A stretch of 6,128 nucleotides of DNA from Oscillospiraceae bacterium (GCA_029062865.1 JAIDPG010000375.1:1-6128), one strand, 5' to 3'. Counted from the stretch's first letter, positions 1 to 5,031 are shown. A program made the numbers and translations. Notes: generated from the sequence alone by a model not told the origin.

Positions 1-10
1 GAGCCTCGCG

Positions 11-1249
11 GTGGGCGGGGAAGAACCGGATTTTCTGCGCTTCGCTGTGATTTTCGCGATTTGGGGCTTGTTCCGATTTTTCGGCTATACGTCCGGCTCT
101 CTTGCTGAGAAGATCAAGGATAAAAAAACGCCGAAGCTTCACCCGCTGATAAATTTTCTCGCGCGGTTCGCGTGCTTGATCCCTCTTGCGGCGTTTATTG
201 CGGCGTGCGCGATTTTCTCGCTGCCGTCGGCGTTTTATTTCTACACGCTGCCCCCAAGCGCCGCGATCTATTTCGCGGGGTATTCAAGCGTCGGGCGGAG
301 TTATTCGGACGTGTTTACAAAGGGCTGGTTCGCTGTCTATCCGATCTCCGCGCTGCTTTTGTCGATAATGCTCTCCGCCGGGAAAATCACCGCGCCGTGG
401 GCGGGGAATATGCTTTCCGCGGGACTTGCGGTTGAGATCCTGATTTTCGTTGTCATCGCTAATCAAGCGAACATCGACAAGTGCACAAAGCAGCGCGACG
501 CGGGCAAAGCCGCGCTTCCGCGAGGGCTGCGGCGCTATAACGCCACACTCGTCATCGCGGTTTTCGCGCTGAGCCTCGGGCTTTTCATCTTCGCGGAGCC
601 TCTCGGGCAGATCATTGTAACGGCGATCGTCGCGATCATCGGCGCGGTTATGCTTTTTGTTGAATTTCTCGGAAAAATCTTCACGTCGTCCAACGAATCC
701 GCCGAGCAAACACACGGCGGCGAAAGCCACCTGACGACGATCCCGACGCGCTTCGGCATAAGCTCTGACGACTTTTTCATCGCGCTTGTCGTTATCGTCG
801 CCGTGATTATGATAATCGCGTTTCGGAAGCAGATCTGGAGCGCGTTTAAGAGAGCGTTCGCGGCGGCGTTTAAAAACCGCGACAAGCGCTTCGACACGCC
901 ATATGTCGACGAGATCTCAACAAGTCGTCAAAATGTAAAAAAACGCGCGGCAAAAAAAGCGGAGCGGGAGCTCGCGAAAAAATACGCCCGCGAAACCTCT
1001 CCCGCGCTGCGCTATCGGCTGGGCTACGCGCTGTTTCTCGCGAGGCTGCGCCGCACCGAAAATCCTCCCGCGCCGTCCGACACGACGGAAATCCACCGCG
1101 AAAAGGGCGAGCGCTCGTTCAAAGCCGACCTGTCCGAGCTTTCAAAAACCTACGATAAAGTCAGATACGGCGACGCTGTTCCGACCGCCGATGAGCTGGA
1201 AGCTCAAGCCGAGATCATCAGATCCTTAAGCAGTAAAAAGCTCCCATAG
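11..1249 (+). CDS. Polytopic membrane protein with DUF4129-like C-terminal domain (5' end uncertain)
   Basis: Reads as an integral membrane protein of at least 412 residues. About seven hydrophobic segments are visible, near residues 8-26, 48-70, 106-123, 134-151, 179-195, 199-222 and 255-271. A basic cytoplasmic-looking stretch follows (about 272-330, many Lys/Arg). The C-terminal part (about 330-405) carries a Thr-rich segment, a helical stretch and KTYDKVRYGD, which resembles the 'ETP...L..LY...RYG' pattern of DUF4129. DUF4129 proteins are often encoded with MoxR-type AAA ATPases, DUF58 proteins and transglutaminase-like proteins, so such genes may lie to the left; that is inference. The GTG at 11 has no visible ribosome site and the frame is open to the left edge, so the true start may lie outside the window. 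It is the last gene of its transcript, because its stop codon sits in a terminator. The biochemical role is unknown. Confidence 0.8.
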   Translation: MGGEEPDFLRFAVIFAIWGLFRFFGYTSGSLAEKIKDKKTPKLHPLINFLARFACLIPLAAFIAACAIFSLPSAFYFYTLPPSAAIYFAGYSSVGRSYSDVFTKGWFAVYPISALLLSIMLSAGKITAPWAGNMLSAGLAVEILIFVVIANQANIDKCTKQRDAGKAALPRGLRRYNATLVIAVFALSLGLFIFAEPLGQIIVTAIVAIIGAVMLFVEFLGKIFTSSNESAEQTHGGESHLTTIPTRFGISSDDFFIALVVIVAVIMIIAFRKQIWSAFKRAFAAAFKNRDKRFDTPYVDEISTSRQNVKKRAAKKAERELAKKYARETSPALRYRLGYALFLARLRRTENPPAPSDTTEIHREKGERSFKADLSELSKTYDKVRYGDAVPTADELEAQAEIIRSLSSKKLP

Positions 1250-1264
1250 GCGTGGGAGCTTTTT
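1235..1264. terminator. Bidirectional intrinsic terminator containing the upstream gene's stop codon
   Basis: A perfect 12-bp inverted repeat (AAAAAGCTCCCA at 1235-1246, TGGGAGCTTTTT at 1253-1264) encloses a 6-nt loop. Each strand has an A tract before and a T tract after the GC core, so it can end both the rightward membrane-protein transcript and the leftward lipoprotein transcript, whose stop is at 1290. The TAG stop of the membrane-protein gene (1247-1249) is the first half of the loop, so the last four codons form the left arm of the hairpin. Confidence 0.92.
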
Positions 1265-1289
1265 AGGTGCGTATAACAACTATTCGCTG

Positions 1290-1865
1290 TTAACTATCCG
1301 TTAAGGTTGCTTTTTCCTCGTCGTGATCGATCGGCGTGTACGGCTTCTGGTCGGAGAAGCTCACGGCGAGCTTCATATTCGGGAGCTTCAGCGAGATAAG
1401 GCTACCCGTGCGCTCGTCGGCGGTGATCGTAACGCGCTTGCCGTCGATTTCGTCCGTGAATGTGATAACGCCGTCCGAAGCGGTGAGCTTGTCGTTAGCC
1501 GCGCCAGAAAGCAGCGAAACAGCCTTTGCGATGATCTGCGGCGCGGCGGCGTAAACCGCGCTGTCCGCCGCGGAGAACGACAGCCCGCCGAGCGACGCGG
1601 AGTATTTCTTGTCGTTAAGCATGATCGTAAGCCCGGAGAGCTCCTTAGGCTCGACGAAATTCACCGTCCACTCCGTGCTGTTTACGCGCGTCAGCTCCGC
1701 TTTGGCGTTCAGCTTGTCGTAGGTTATGTCCGCGGTGACGGTGTACGTCGTGTCGAAGCTCGGCGCTTTTTGCGTAAACGGCATTTTGCCGCCGCAGCCG
1801 CAGAGCGTAAGCGAAAGAGCCGCAGCGGCAATTCCCGCCGCGATTTTTTTGAAATAATTGCGCAT
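1290..1865 (-). CDS. Small secreted lipoprotein, unknown function (possibly LolA/LppX-like)
   Basis: A 191-residue predicted lipoprotein. Residues 1-23 form a signal peptide (MRNYFKK, then an Ala/Leu-rich core) ending in the lipobox LCGC, so Cys24 is the likely lipidated residue at the outer face of the membrane. The mature part is rich in alternating polar and hydrophobic residues typical of beta strands. The pattern 'ADITYDKLNAKAELTR...WTVNF.EP..LSGL' recalls the LolA/LppX/LprG-like lipoprotein carrier fold, but this is a resemblance by eye, not an assignment. The ATG at 1865 is chosen because GGAGG (1874-1878 on this strand) lies 8 nt upstream; a TTG at 1880 would overlap that site. It lies 127 nt downstream of nnr on the same strand with no convincing promoter between, so co-transcription is likely. 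It ends at the shared terminator. Confidence 0.85.
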   Translation of the reverse strand: MRNYFKKIAAGIAAAALSLTLCGCGGKMPFTQKAPSFDTTYTVTADITYDKLNAKAELTRVNSTEWTVNFVEPKELSGLTIMLNDKKYSASLGGLSFSAADSAVYAAAPQIIAKAVSLLSGAANDKLTASDGVITFTDEIDGKRVTITADERTGSLISLKLPNMKLAVSFSDQKPYTPIDHDEEKATLTDS

Positions 1866-1873
1866 TCCCTGTT

Positions 1874-1878
1874 CCTCC
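1874..1878 (-). promoter_or_regulatory. Ribosome binding site deciding the lipoprotein start
   Basis: GGAGG on the minus strand, 8 nt before the ATG at 1865. An in-frame TTG at 1878-1880 overlaps this site, which argues against the longer reading. Confidence 0.85.
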
Positions 1879-1888
1879 AAACCGGTTT

Positions 1889-1926
1889 TTTTCGCGTCTC
1901 CCCTCCTGCGGCGGGGAGACGCCGTT
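1889..1926 (+). repeat. Palindromic intergenic repeat, copy A
   Basis: A perfect 10-bp stem (GCGTCTCCCC at 1894-1903, GGGGAGACGC at 1913-1922) with the 9-nt loop TCCTGCGGC, flanked by TTTTCGC on the left (overlapping the stem) and ending in GCCGTT on the right. The same arrangement occurs in inverted orientation at 5879-5920. It sits between nnr and the lipoprotein gene. Neither side has a T tract in the direction of the leftward transcript, so it is not a clear intrinsic terminator. It may be a REP-like repeat or an mRNA-stabilising hairpin; the function is unknown. Confidence 0.75.
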
Positions 1927-1932
1927 CGTTGC

Positions 1933-1963
1933 CGATATTTCCCCGCGGGAGGCGGGAAAATCG
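1933..1963. repeat. Second palindrome in the nnr-lipoprotein gap
   Basis: Left arm 1933-1946 (CGATATTTCCCCGC) and right arm 1952-1963 (GCGGGAAAATCG) pair over about 12 bp with two single-base bulges around the loop 1947-1951 (GGGAG). The core is GC-rich with an A/T-rich outer stem. It is similar in style to the palindrome 10 nt to its left and may be a diverged relative. It lies 30 nt beyond the nnr stop and could partly attenuate or protect the nnr mRNA. Confidence 0.6.
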
Positions 1964-1992
1964 GGTTTGATTATTTGAAGGAACGTTTAGGC

Positions 1993-3492
1993 TTACTTGA
2001 AAACCCTCGGCAGCGCCTCAATAATATCGCTCGCGATTATCGACGCGGGTGATTTTTCCTCGGCGAGCAGATCCGCCGCGAAGCCGTGGCAGTACGCGCC
2101 CGAAGCTGCGGCGCTAAGCACCGAAACGCCCTGCGCTAGCATTGCCGCGATGATCCCCGTAAGCACGTCGCCGCTGCCGCCCTTTGCGAGAGCCGCGTTT
2201 CCCGTCGGGTTTACAAGCGTTTCACTTCCGTCGGTGATTATCGAGTACGCGCCCTTTAACAGCACCACAACGCCGTATTCCCTCGCGGTGTGCTTTGCCG
2301 CGCCTATGCGGTCGGCTTGGATCTCCTCCGCCGAAAGTCCGCTTATCCGCGAGAATTCCAGCGGATGCGGCGTTATCACGGTTTTGCCTGTCCGTTCCTT
2401 TAGTACATTTATATTAGCGGCGATGGAATTTATTCCGTCCGCGTCAATAATTATCGGACAATCGGCGTTTCTGATGACAAATTCCGTGATTTTTCGCGTG
2501 TTTTCGCTGTTTCCGAGCCCGCAGCCTATCGAAACGGCGGTCATTTTCGAGAGCGTGTCAGCTATCTTTTCTGCGGCAGCATCCGATAAAAAGCCGTCCT
2601 CCGTTTCGGGGAGCGGCAAAAACGTGTTTTCGACAAGCGAACCGCTAAGCGCTTTTACGGTTGAGATCGGCGAAGCGAGCGTGCATAATCCCGCGCCGCT
2701 CCGCAAAGCCGCGCGAGTGGACATTACAGCCGCGCCGCTGTAATTAAGGCTGCCTGCGATGTTCAAAAGCCGCCCGAACGTCCCCTTGTGGGAGGTTTTC
2801 GTCCGCTTTGGCAGAACAGAGCGAGCGCTGTCATCAGTGAGCTTCGCCTCGAATTCCTTGTAGCAATCGGCGTTTATGCCTATATCGAGCGTTTCAAAAT
2901 CACCAAGAAGCTCCATAGCTTTCGGCGAAAGCAAGCCCTTCTTGAACGCAGCGAGTATAAACGTCCGCGTGGGCTTGAAGCAGCGAGGATCAAACTCTCC
3001 TGTGTCGGAATCCACGCCGCTTGGGATATCCACCGCGACGCGCACGTGGCAATTCTCCGCGGCGGAGAAGATTCTTGCCGCGGCTTCGGGAAGCGCCCCG
3101 TGAAAGCCCGTTCCGAAAACGCAGTCCACGACCAGCTCCGCGTTCCGCACAAATGCCGTACACGTTTGCTCGTCATCGGACAGGGAATAAATTCGCTCCC
3201 CGGAGAGCTCTTCAAAATACCCGCGGGCGCAGTCTGTCTTAGGCTCCCCGGAGAGGAGGATCACCCTTGTATTAAAGCCCTTTTCCGCAAGCCGCGCCGC
3301 GATAACAAAACCGTCGCCTCCGTTGTTTCCCGCGCCGCAAAGCACGGCGGCACGGCAGGGCTTACACTCCGCGACTATCCGCGCCGCGACGGCGTTCCCG
3401 GCGTTTTTCATCATCTCGGAATACGAAATAAACCGCGCGTCGCAGTCCGCCTCGGCAAGCTTCATTTGCTTTGTATTAACAACAAATCCCAT
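1993..3492 (-). CDS. nnr: Bifunctional NAD(P)H-hydrate epimerase / ADP-dependent (S)-NAD(P)H-hydrate dehydratase
   Basis: A 499-residue cytoplasmic metabolite-repair enzyme. It repairs hydrated NADH/NADPH: the N-terminal YjeF_N half interconverts the R and S epimers, and the C-terminal ribokinase-like half dehydrates the S form using ADP (family knowledge). The N half shows AGNNGGDG (54-61), VVDCVFGTG (121-129) and VAVDIPSGVDSDTGE (152-166). The C half shows HKGTFGRLLNIAGS (235-248), GCGLG (323-327), DADGIN (350-355), TPHPLEF (374-380), LKG (412-414) and LAKGGSGDVLTG (435-446), with Asp442 in the usual catalytic place. Length is normal for the fused bacterial form and no key motif is missing. 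The start at 3492 is set by GGAGG 5 nt upstream; an in-frame start at 3531 would lie upstream of the likely transcription start. It is expressed from its own strong promoter and is divergent from the amidase-like lipoprotein gene. Confidence 0.96.
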   Translation of the reverse strand: MGFVVNTKQMKLAEADCDARFISYSEMMKNAGNAVAARIVAECKPCRAAVLCGAGNNGGDGFVIAARLAEKGFNTRVILLSGEPKTDCARGYFEELSGERIYSLSDDEQTCTAFVRNAELVVDCVFGTGFHGALPEAAARIFSAAENCHVRVAVDIPSGVDSDTGEFDPRCFKPTRTFILAAFKKGLLSPKAMELLGDFETLDIGINADCYKEFEAKLTDDSARSVLPKRTKTSHKGTFGRLLNIAGSLNYSGAAVMSTRAALRSGAGLCTLASPISTVKALSGSLVENTFLPLPETEDGFLSDAAAEKIADTLSKMTAVSIGCGLGNSENTRKITEFVIRNADCPIIIDADGINSIAANINVLKERTGKTVITPHPLEFSRISGLSAEEIQADRIGAAKHTAREYGVVVLLKGAYSIITDGSETLVNPTGNAALAKGGSGDVLTGIIAAMLAQGVSVLSAAASGAYCHGFAADLLAEEKSPASIIASDIIEALPRVFK

Positions 3493-3497
3493 AAAAT

Positions 3498-3502
3498 CCT
3501 CC
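3498..3502 (-). promoter_or_regulatory. Ribosome binding site deciding the nnr start
   Basis: GGAGG on the minus strand, 5 nt before the ATG at 3492. The longer in-frame reading from 3531 would begin upstream of the predicted transcript 5' end. Confidence 0.88.
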
Positions 3503-3521
3503 GTTTGCGTTTCTTTGTTAC

Positions 3522-3550
3522 AGTATAGCACGATTTCGCGGGGTTGTCAA
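3522..3550 (-). promoter_or_regulatory. Sigma-A type promoter of nnr
   Basis: On the minus strand, TTGACA (3545-3550) and TATACT (3522-3527) are separated by exactly 17 bp. The -35 box is a perfect match and the -10 box matches at five of six positions. Transcription would begin near 3515, giving a 5' leader of roughly 23 nt before the nnr start. Confidence 0.88.
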
Positions 3551-3561
3551 TAGAGATAAGA

Positions 3562-3586
3562 CGCAAGATTTGCGCGGCTTGAAGCC
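3562..3586. promoter_or_regulatory. Two adjacent short dyads between divergent promoters (possible operator)
   Basis: CGCAA-GAT-TTGCG (3562-3574) and GGCTT-G-AAGCC (3576-3586) are perfect 5-bp dyads one base apart. They lie in the 52-bp space between the -35 boxes of the two divergent promoters. Position and symmetry suit a regulator-binding site, but such short dyads also occur by chance. Confidence 0.3.
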
Positions 3587-3602
3587 TCTAAAGTATGCAA
3601 AC

Positions 3603-3632
3603 TTGACAAACAGTGACATTTTGTGATATAAT
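3603..3632 (+). promoter_or_regulatory. Strong sigma-A promoter of the amidase-like lipoprotein gene
   Basis: TTGACA (3603-3608) and TATAAT (3627-3632) are both perfect matches with an 18-bp spacer, and TG at 3624-3625 supplies an extended -10. The likely start is near 3639, leaving a leader of about 28 nt that contains the ribosome site. Confidence 0.92.
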
Positions 3633-3656
3633 ATTACAGCAGACACCGGAGAAAAT

Positions 3657-3660
3657 GGAG
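3657..3660 (+). promoter_or_regulatory. Ribosome binding site deciding the amidase-like lipoprotein start
   Basis: GGAG, 6 nt before the ATG at 3667. Longer in-frame readings (from 3613 or the ATG at 3655) would start upstream of or on top of the promoter and ribosome site and would bury the signal peptide. Confidence 0.85.
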
Positions 3661-3666
3661 ATTATA

Positions 3667-4623
3667 ATGAAAAAGTTTTTAAAGATTACGGCAGCGGCGC
3701 TGATTTTAAGCGCATTATTAACAGGCTGCGCCTCAATTGAGAGAAGCGGCGTTTCCGTGCCGACCGTTTCTGTCTCTCCTCAAAGCGTCACCGGCAGCGA
3801 GACCCACGAGCCCGTAAGCTATTCAAGCGGAGCGAATTCAAGCGAAACCTCCGACGAAAGCTCCGAGCCGCCGATCGTTTACGACCCCGACCAGAGGTTC
3901 GTGATCTTCGACAAATACGCGAAAACCGCGCCCTATCCCGACGCGGAGCGCTCGCGGTTTTACGCTTCGGGAATGCTCGTGCGCGTCGCGTCCGAGGAGC
4001 CCACCGAAACGGGCTATTTCGAGCTCAACAACGGCGATTTTATCCGCGCGGAGTGTCTTGCTAAGCCCGACGAGAGAGACAACTTTTATTACCAACGTGT
4101 AAGCGGCGGGCTTCCGCCTATCGGAGAGCCGCCGGAGGAGACCCCCGAAGCTCCGCCGTATGATCAGAACGGCGAGCCGATCGTTTATGACCGCAGCGCC
4201 GCATTGCAATACGCGCGGGAACATTGGGACATCGACGAGTGCTTCTGCGCGGAGTTCGCTTCGGAGTGCCTGACAGCGGGCGGCTTGAAGTACGATCTGG
4301 CGAGCTCCACGGCGCTTTACAATGAGCTTATCGGTTCGGGGCTCGGCTACGCCGTAGCGGTTGACCTGAACGAGGACGGCTTCGCGGAGCTTCCGCGTTA
4401 TGTAAAGCGCGGCGATCTGGTGTTCTACTATTGCCCCGCCGAAAATCTTATGGTACATACGACGATTTACAACGGCGAATCCGAAGACGGTTTCATGGCG
4501 GCGTTTTCGCACAATCCCCGCAGCAACGGCGAGGATAACTGCACATACTATAAAAACTGCCCCGGCGGCTGCGGCTGCCCGCTGACTACGGTCGTGGCGT
4601 TTTGCTTCACAATTGACGATTGA
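3667..4623 (+). CDS. Surface lipoprotein with Amidase_6-like (NlpC/P60-type) catalytic domain
   Basis: A 318-residue predicted lipoprotein. The signal peptide (1-20) ends in lipobox LTGC with Cys21 as the lipid site. A Ser/Thr/Glu/Pro-rich linker follows (about 22-75). Residues 76-132 look like an SH3-like segment (short beta strands, then YFELNNGDFIRAECL). A second Pro/Glu linker spans 148-172. The C-terminal domain (173-318) resembles 'putative amidase' Amidase_6: YDRSAALQYAREHW (174-187), C-x-x-F-A-S-x-C (Cys194 as candidate nucleophile), KRGDLVFYY (247-255), VHTTIYNG (His264) and AFSHNPRSNG (His282). This suggests a peptidoglycan-peptide or other surface peptidase; catalysis is inferred. 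The tail is Cys-rich (292, 298, 302, 304, 313). The final residues TIDD and the stop are encoded by the left end of the downstream repeat element, so the native C-terminus may have been altered. Confidence 0.85.
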   Translation: MKKFLKITAAALILSALLTGCASIERSGVSVPTVSVSPQSVTGSETHEPVSYSSGANSSETSDESSEPPIVYDPDQRFVIFDKYAKTAPYPDAERSRFYASGMLVRVASEEPTETGYFELNNGDFIRAECLAKPDERDNFYYQRVSGGLPPIGEPPEETPEAPPYDQNGEPIVYDRSAALQYAREHWDIDECFCAEFASECLTAGGLKYDLASSTALYNELIGSGLGYAVAVDLNEDGFAELPRYVKRGDLVFYYCPAENLMVHTTIYNGESEDGFMAAFSHNPRSNGEDNCTYYKNCPGGCGCPLTTVVAFCFTIDD

Positions 4624-4645
4624 CAATGTCCAACGTACTATTATG

Positions 4646-4666
4646 ATCGCCGCCCGCAGCGGCGAT
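4646..4666. repeat. Palindrome, left copy, of the intergenic element
   Basis: A perfect 8-bp stem (ATCGCCGC at 4646-4653, GCGGCGAT at 4659-4666) with loop CCGCA. It shares 19 identical bases with the hairpin at 4824-4844. Confidence 0.8.
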
Positions 4667-4799
4667 TCAGACTGTCGATAAACCCTCGCACCGTGCCGCC
4701 GCGAAGCGGCGGCACTTACTTCGTCAAAGCTCGGGCGGCAGGCACAAAGCCTTGCCGCCCGGGCTTTTCCTCGTCTGCGAGTGTTTCTCGACAGTCTGA
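4667..4799. repeat. Core three-way-junction structure (24-nt arms enclosing two hairpins)
   Basis: The arms 4667-4690 and 4776-4799 pair at 22 of 24 positions. They enclose hairpin 1 (GTGCCGCCGC, loop GAA, GCGGCGGCAC; 4693-4715, perfect 10 bp) and hairpin 2 (4726-4743 with 4749-4767, about 18 pairs with one wobble and one bulge). Transcribed in either direction this would fold as a compact three-way junction. It could be a structured RNA, a termination block or only a repeat; the sequence does not decide. Confidence 0.65.
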
Positions 4800-4800
4800 G

Positions 4801-4825
4801 ATCCGGCTTTTTCTTCAAACCGGAT
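4801..4825. repeat. Short hairpin beside the core structure
   Basis: ATCCGG (4801-4806) and CCGGAT (4820-4825) are a perfect 6-bp inverted repeat. A TTT/AAA extension inside is possible if C4807 bulges. It lies directly between the core structure and the right palindrome, whose left arm begins at 4824. Confidence 0.5.
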
Positions 4826-4848
4826 TGCCGCCCGCAGCGGCGATTTTT
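4824..4848 (+). terminator. Right palindrome with T tract, possible terminator of the lipoprotein transcript
   Basis: An 8-bp stem with one G-T wobble (ATTGCCGC at 4824-4831, GCGGCGAT at 4837-4844) is followed by T at 4844-4848. The shape suits a rightward intrinsic terminator for the lipoprotein transcript, about 200 nt after its stop. Its identity with the upstream palindrome at 4649-4667 suggests it is first of all part of the repeat element. Confidence 0.4.
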
Positions 4849-4910
4849 AACGCGCGCGAAACGCGTACGGCAATTGTCAATTGTAAATTATACTTTTTTT
4901 TAGAAAGGGC

Positions 4911-4939
4911 TTGCAATTTACAAAATAATGTAGTATAAT
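4911..4939 (+). promoter_or_regulatory. Promoter of the terD-mini-protein unit
   Basis: TTGCAA (4911-4916, four of six consensus bases) and TATAAT (4934-4939, perfect) are separated by 17 bp. Transcription would start near 4946, giving a leader of about 86 nt. The -35 region overlaps AATTTACAA (4915-4923), an exact inverted copy of TTGTAAATT at 4881-4889 at the end of the repeat element. Confidence 0.75.
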
Positions 4940-4977
4940 AGATATAGTTGAAAATTTATGGTGTTGGCAAACAAAAA

Positions 4978-4994
4978 GCGGCAAACAATGCCGC
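4978..4994 (+). promoter_or_regulatory. Leader hairpin upstream of terD
   Basis: GCGGCA (4978-4983) and TGCCGC (4989-4994) form a perfect 6-bp stem with loop AACAA in the roughly 86-nt leader. The hairpin leaves the ribosome site free. No known riboswitch is recognised; the hairpin may affect leader stability. Confidence 0.45.
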
Positions 4995-5020
4995 GCGATC
5001 TTACATCTTAATTTCCAATA

Positions 5021-5026
5021 AGGAGG
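5021..5026 (+). promoter_or_regulatory. Ribosome binding site deciding the terD start
   Basis: AGGAGG, 5 nt before the ATG at 5032. It rules out the longer in-frame TTG reading from 4948, which starts at the very 5' end of the predicted transcript and lacks a ribosome site. Confidence 0.92.
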
Positions 5027-5031
5027 ACAAT

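Larger units (their letters stand above)
4609..4884. repeat. Structured MITE/REP-like intergenic element with nested inverted repeats
   Basis: The outer ends ACAATTGACGATTG (4609-4622) and CAATTGTCAATTGT (4871-4884) are inverted copies matching at 13 of 14 positions. Inside, the identical 19-nt sequence GCCGCCCGCAGCGGCGATT occurs at 4649-4667 and 4827-4845, each as the core of a hairpin. Between them, 4667-4690 and 4776-4799 form a 24-nt inverted repeat (22 matches) enclosing two more hairpins. There is no transposase and no credible gene; an 81-codon frame at 4693-4938 is compositional noise. The element occupies most of the 408-bp gap between the lipoprotein and terD genes. No flanking target duplication is evident by eye. 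Interpretation as a non-autonomous mobile or REP/BIME-type repeat is inference. Confidence 0.75.

Noticed and set aside
284..730. Minus-strand frames inside the membrane-protein gene (284-730, 535-897)
   Set aside because: The plus-strand frame has clear transmembrane periodicity; the antisense frames are charged shadow translations without start signals.
1894..1922. Palindrome copy A as an intrinsic terminator for nnr
   Set aside because: On the leftward transcript the stem is followed by an A-rich, not T-rich, stretch. Rightward use has no gene to terminate.
1323..1970. Plus-strand 215-codon frame opposite the small lipoprotein gene
   Set aside because: Arg-rich shadow reading through palindrome copy A. 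The minus-strand frame has a ribosome site and a clear lipoprotein signal peptide.
1997..2743. Plus-strand frames (1997-2743 and 2788-3528) opposite nnr
   Set aside because: They are antisense to a fully conserved enzyme with all motifs intact, and have low-complexity Ser/Ala or Arg-rich composition with no start signals.
3838..4818. Long minus-strand open frame (326 codons) opposite the amidase-like lipoprotein gene
   Set aside because: Arg/Ala-rich shadow translation running through the structured repeat, with no ribosome site or recognisable motif. The plus-strand gene has a promoter, ribosome site, signal peptide and domain pattern.
4609..4890. Complete insertion sequence
   Set aside because: Inverted ends are present but no transposase frame or remnant can be read in 276 bp, so at most a non-autonomous element.
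4693..4938. 81-codon plus-strand frame inside the repeat element
   Set aside because: It begins in a hairpin and ends inside the terD promoter; no ribosome site. Such frames arise from palindromic GC-rich repeats and are commonly mis-annotated.
4948..5031. N-terminal extension of TerD starting at TTG 4948
   Set aside because: The family start MSVNLQKGQK at 5032 has an ideal AGGAGG; the extension has no ribosome site and sits at the predicted transcript start.
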